Positions 63,274 through 64,000 of a DNA stretch of 64,000 nt are shown here, piece after piece. The stretch's first letter is position 1, and each line of letters starts with the position of its first letter. Source of the DNA: Hellea balneolensis DSM 19091 (GTDB lineage: Bacteria; Pseudomonadota; Alphaproteobacteria; Caulobacterales; Maricaulaceae); the NCBI RefSeq assembly GCF_000428525.1, contig NZ_AUAC01000003.1:124001-188000 (forward strand), written 5' to 3'. Both the position numbers and the translations under genes were made by a program. A model generated the notes under the pieces. That model was not told the origin of the DNA, searched no databases, and saw only the letters and a program-made list of their open reading frames with translations.

Positions 63274-64000
63274 TGCCAAACACCTTAACATCTGTTTCGG
63301 TGCTCATTTTAGCGGGGCAGCGCGAAGGCGTGGTTGATCCGCTCTGCGCGGCGGCGGATGTTGAGCGCAAGGCACTAATTCCGATACTCGGAAAACCTAT
63401 GCTGAATTATGTTTTGGATGCTTTAACGGCTGCGGGGTTGTCATCACCATTTCATGTCAGCGGCTTTGACGCGGATTATGATGCGCGCTTAGTGCAATCA
63501 CCGTCTGCGCCTGGTCCGGCGGGGAGTGCTTATGCCGCTTTGACGGACGGCATATCATTTCCGTGCCTTGTCACGACCTGTGATCATCCGCTTTTAACCG
63601 TCGAAATGCTGGAAATATTTATATCTGGCGCCAAAGAAAGCGGCGCAGACTTTTGTGTGGGATTAGCGCCCAAAAGCGTGATTGCGCCGGCCTACCCTGA
63701 GACCAAGCGCACCTATTGGAAATTTTCTGATACCCCAGTTTCGGGCTGTAATTTGTTTTATGTTGCCAATGAAAAAGGCTTGGCCGTCATAGAGTTTTGG
63801 AAAGACGCGCAACATTTGCGCAAGCAGCCGCTCAAGCTTGCCCGGATGATTGCTTGGGGCTTGGTCGCCAAATATTTAACGGGCCGCCTGACTTTGGCGG
63901 AGGCCTTTAACTATGTCTCCAAACGGTTAAACATTAAGGCAGCGCCTGTGATTATCCCAATCGCTGAGGCCGCCATTGATGTGGACAAACCCGTCGATAA
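63273..64000 (+). CDS. MobA-like NTP transferase (partial, cut by window edge)
   Basis: 242 complete codons to the window end, no stop reached. MPNTLTSVSVLILAGQREGVVDPLCAA... then ERKALIPILGKPMLNYVLDAL: the L.LAG.R....P....K.L.P..GKPM pattern of sugar/alcohol-phosphate nucleotidyltransferases, followed by PCLVTTCDHPLL (Asp metal site). Enzymes of this fold activate head groups or sugars as CDP/UDP/GDP derivatives. The 1-3 base overlap with the GNAT acyltransferase suggests one pathway; head-group activation for a sphingolipid or glycolipid is my inference. Confidence 0.8.
   Translation, partial: MPNTLTSVSVLILAGQREGVVDPLCAAADVERKALIPILGKPMLNYVLDALTAAGLSSPFHVSGFDADYDARLVQSPSAPGPAGSAYAALTDGISFPCLVTTCDHPLLTVEMLEIFISGAKESGADFCVGLAPKSVIAPAYPETKRTYWKFSDTPVSGCNLFYVANEKGLAVIEFWKDAQHLRKQPLKLARMIAWGLVAKYLTGRLTLAEAFNYVSKRLNIKAAPVIIPIAEAAIDVDKPVD

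Noticed and set aside
1-64000. CRISPR arrays, tRNA/rRNA genes, prophage or transposase genes
   Set aside because: Looked for regular repeats, tRNA-like ends, and integrase or transposase motifs; none could be supported anywhere in the window.

Overview
The window looks like chromosome from an alphaproteobacterium, most likely a marine Hyphomonadaceae/Robiginitomaculum-type member of the Caulobacterales/Maricaulales branch. The evidence is the set of alphaproteobacterial marker families (NDUFA12-type complex I subunit beside a DUF2155 protein, DUF3035 lipoprotein, ETF-ubiquinone oxidoreductase, a MutL with an endonuclease motif, a long-type KAS III), and secreted GH10 and GH16 enzymes of the kind used on algal or plant polysaccharide. 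Genes are dense on both strands, with many 1-8 base overlaps. I see no tRNA, rRNA, complete mobile element or CRISPR array.

Layout. 1-2.4 kb (minus): a cut uracil-DNA-glycosylase-like gene, a RimK-like ligase and a RimB-RimK fusion. 2.5-7.9 kb (plus): ETF-QO, TPR lipoprotein, ispE and a MraY/WecA-type transferase. 8-9 kb (minus): polyprenyl diphosphate synthase. 9.1-20.6 kb (plus): DUF2007, glyQ, glyS, ppdK, an erythromycin-esterase-like gene that appears inserted behind ppdK, a 2-hydroxychromene-2-carboxylate-isomerase-like gene, a SleB hydrolase, a PD40 propeller protein and a PhoD-like phosphatase. 20.8-22.7 kb: an AT-richer DUF2817/VOC pair. 22.9-28.6 kb (minus): the NAD pathway genes nadA, nadB and nadC, interleaved with an unknown gene and an AAA ATPase. 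28.7-36.3 kb: small membrane protein, HD hydrolase, KAS III, GH10 xylanase, tag, GNAT, ygfZ, NDUFA12 and DUF2155. 36.4-44.4 kb (minus): parE, glnE and a large autotransporter. 44.6-50.1 kb: lspA, a repeat-bearing spacer, DUF3035, mutL and a Sel1 protein. 50.2-54.2 kb (minus): DUF11-like secreted protein, GH16, rsmD and rluB. 54.3-57.3 kb: tadA, EamA and TauE transporters, PepSY protein.

The last 7 kb is the most interesting part. An lptF-lptG-lipid kinase-Tam41-like cytidylyltransferase operon (minus) lies back to back with DUF2141, a GNAT-type acyltransferase and a MobA-like nucleotidyltransferase (plus). By analogy with the Caulobacter sphingolipid genes I infer a ceramide or anionic-sphingolipid head-group locus coupled to the LPS exporter genes; this needs homology searches to confirm.

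Other points worth a second look: a degenerate copy of the ppdK 3' end behind the esterase-like gene; two genes (second RimK, GlnE) whose recognisable coding sequence extends upstream of any ATG/GTG/TTG in frame, with ATT as the only candidates; a Rho-independent terminator directly abutting the mutL start; and a duplicated 71-base hairpin element between lspA and the DUF3035 gene.
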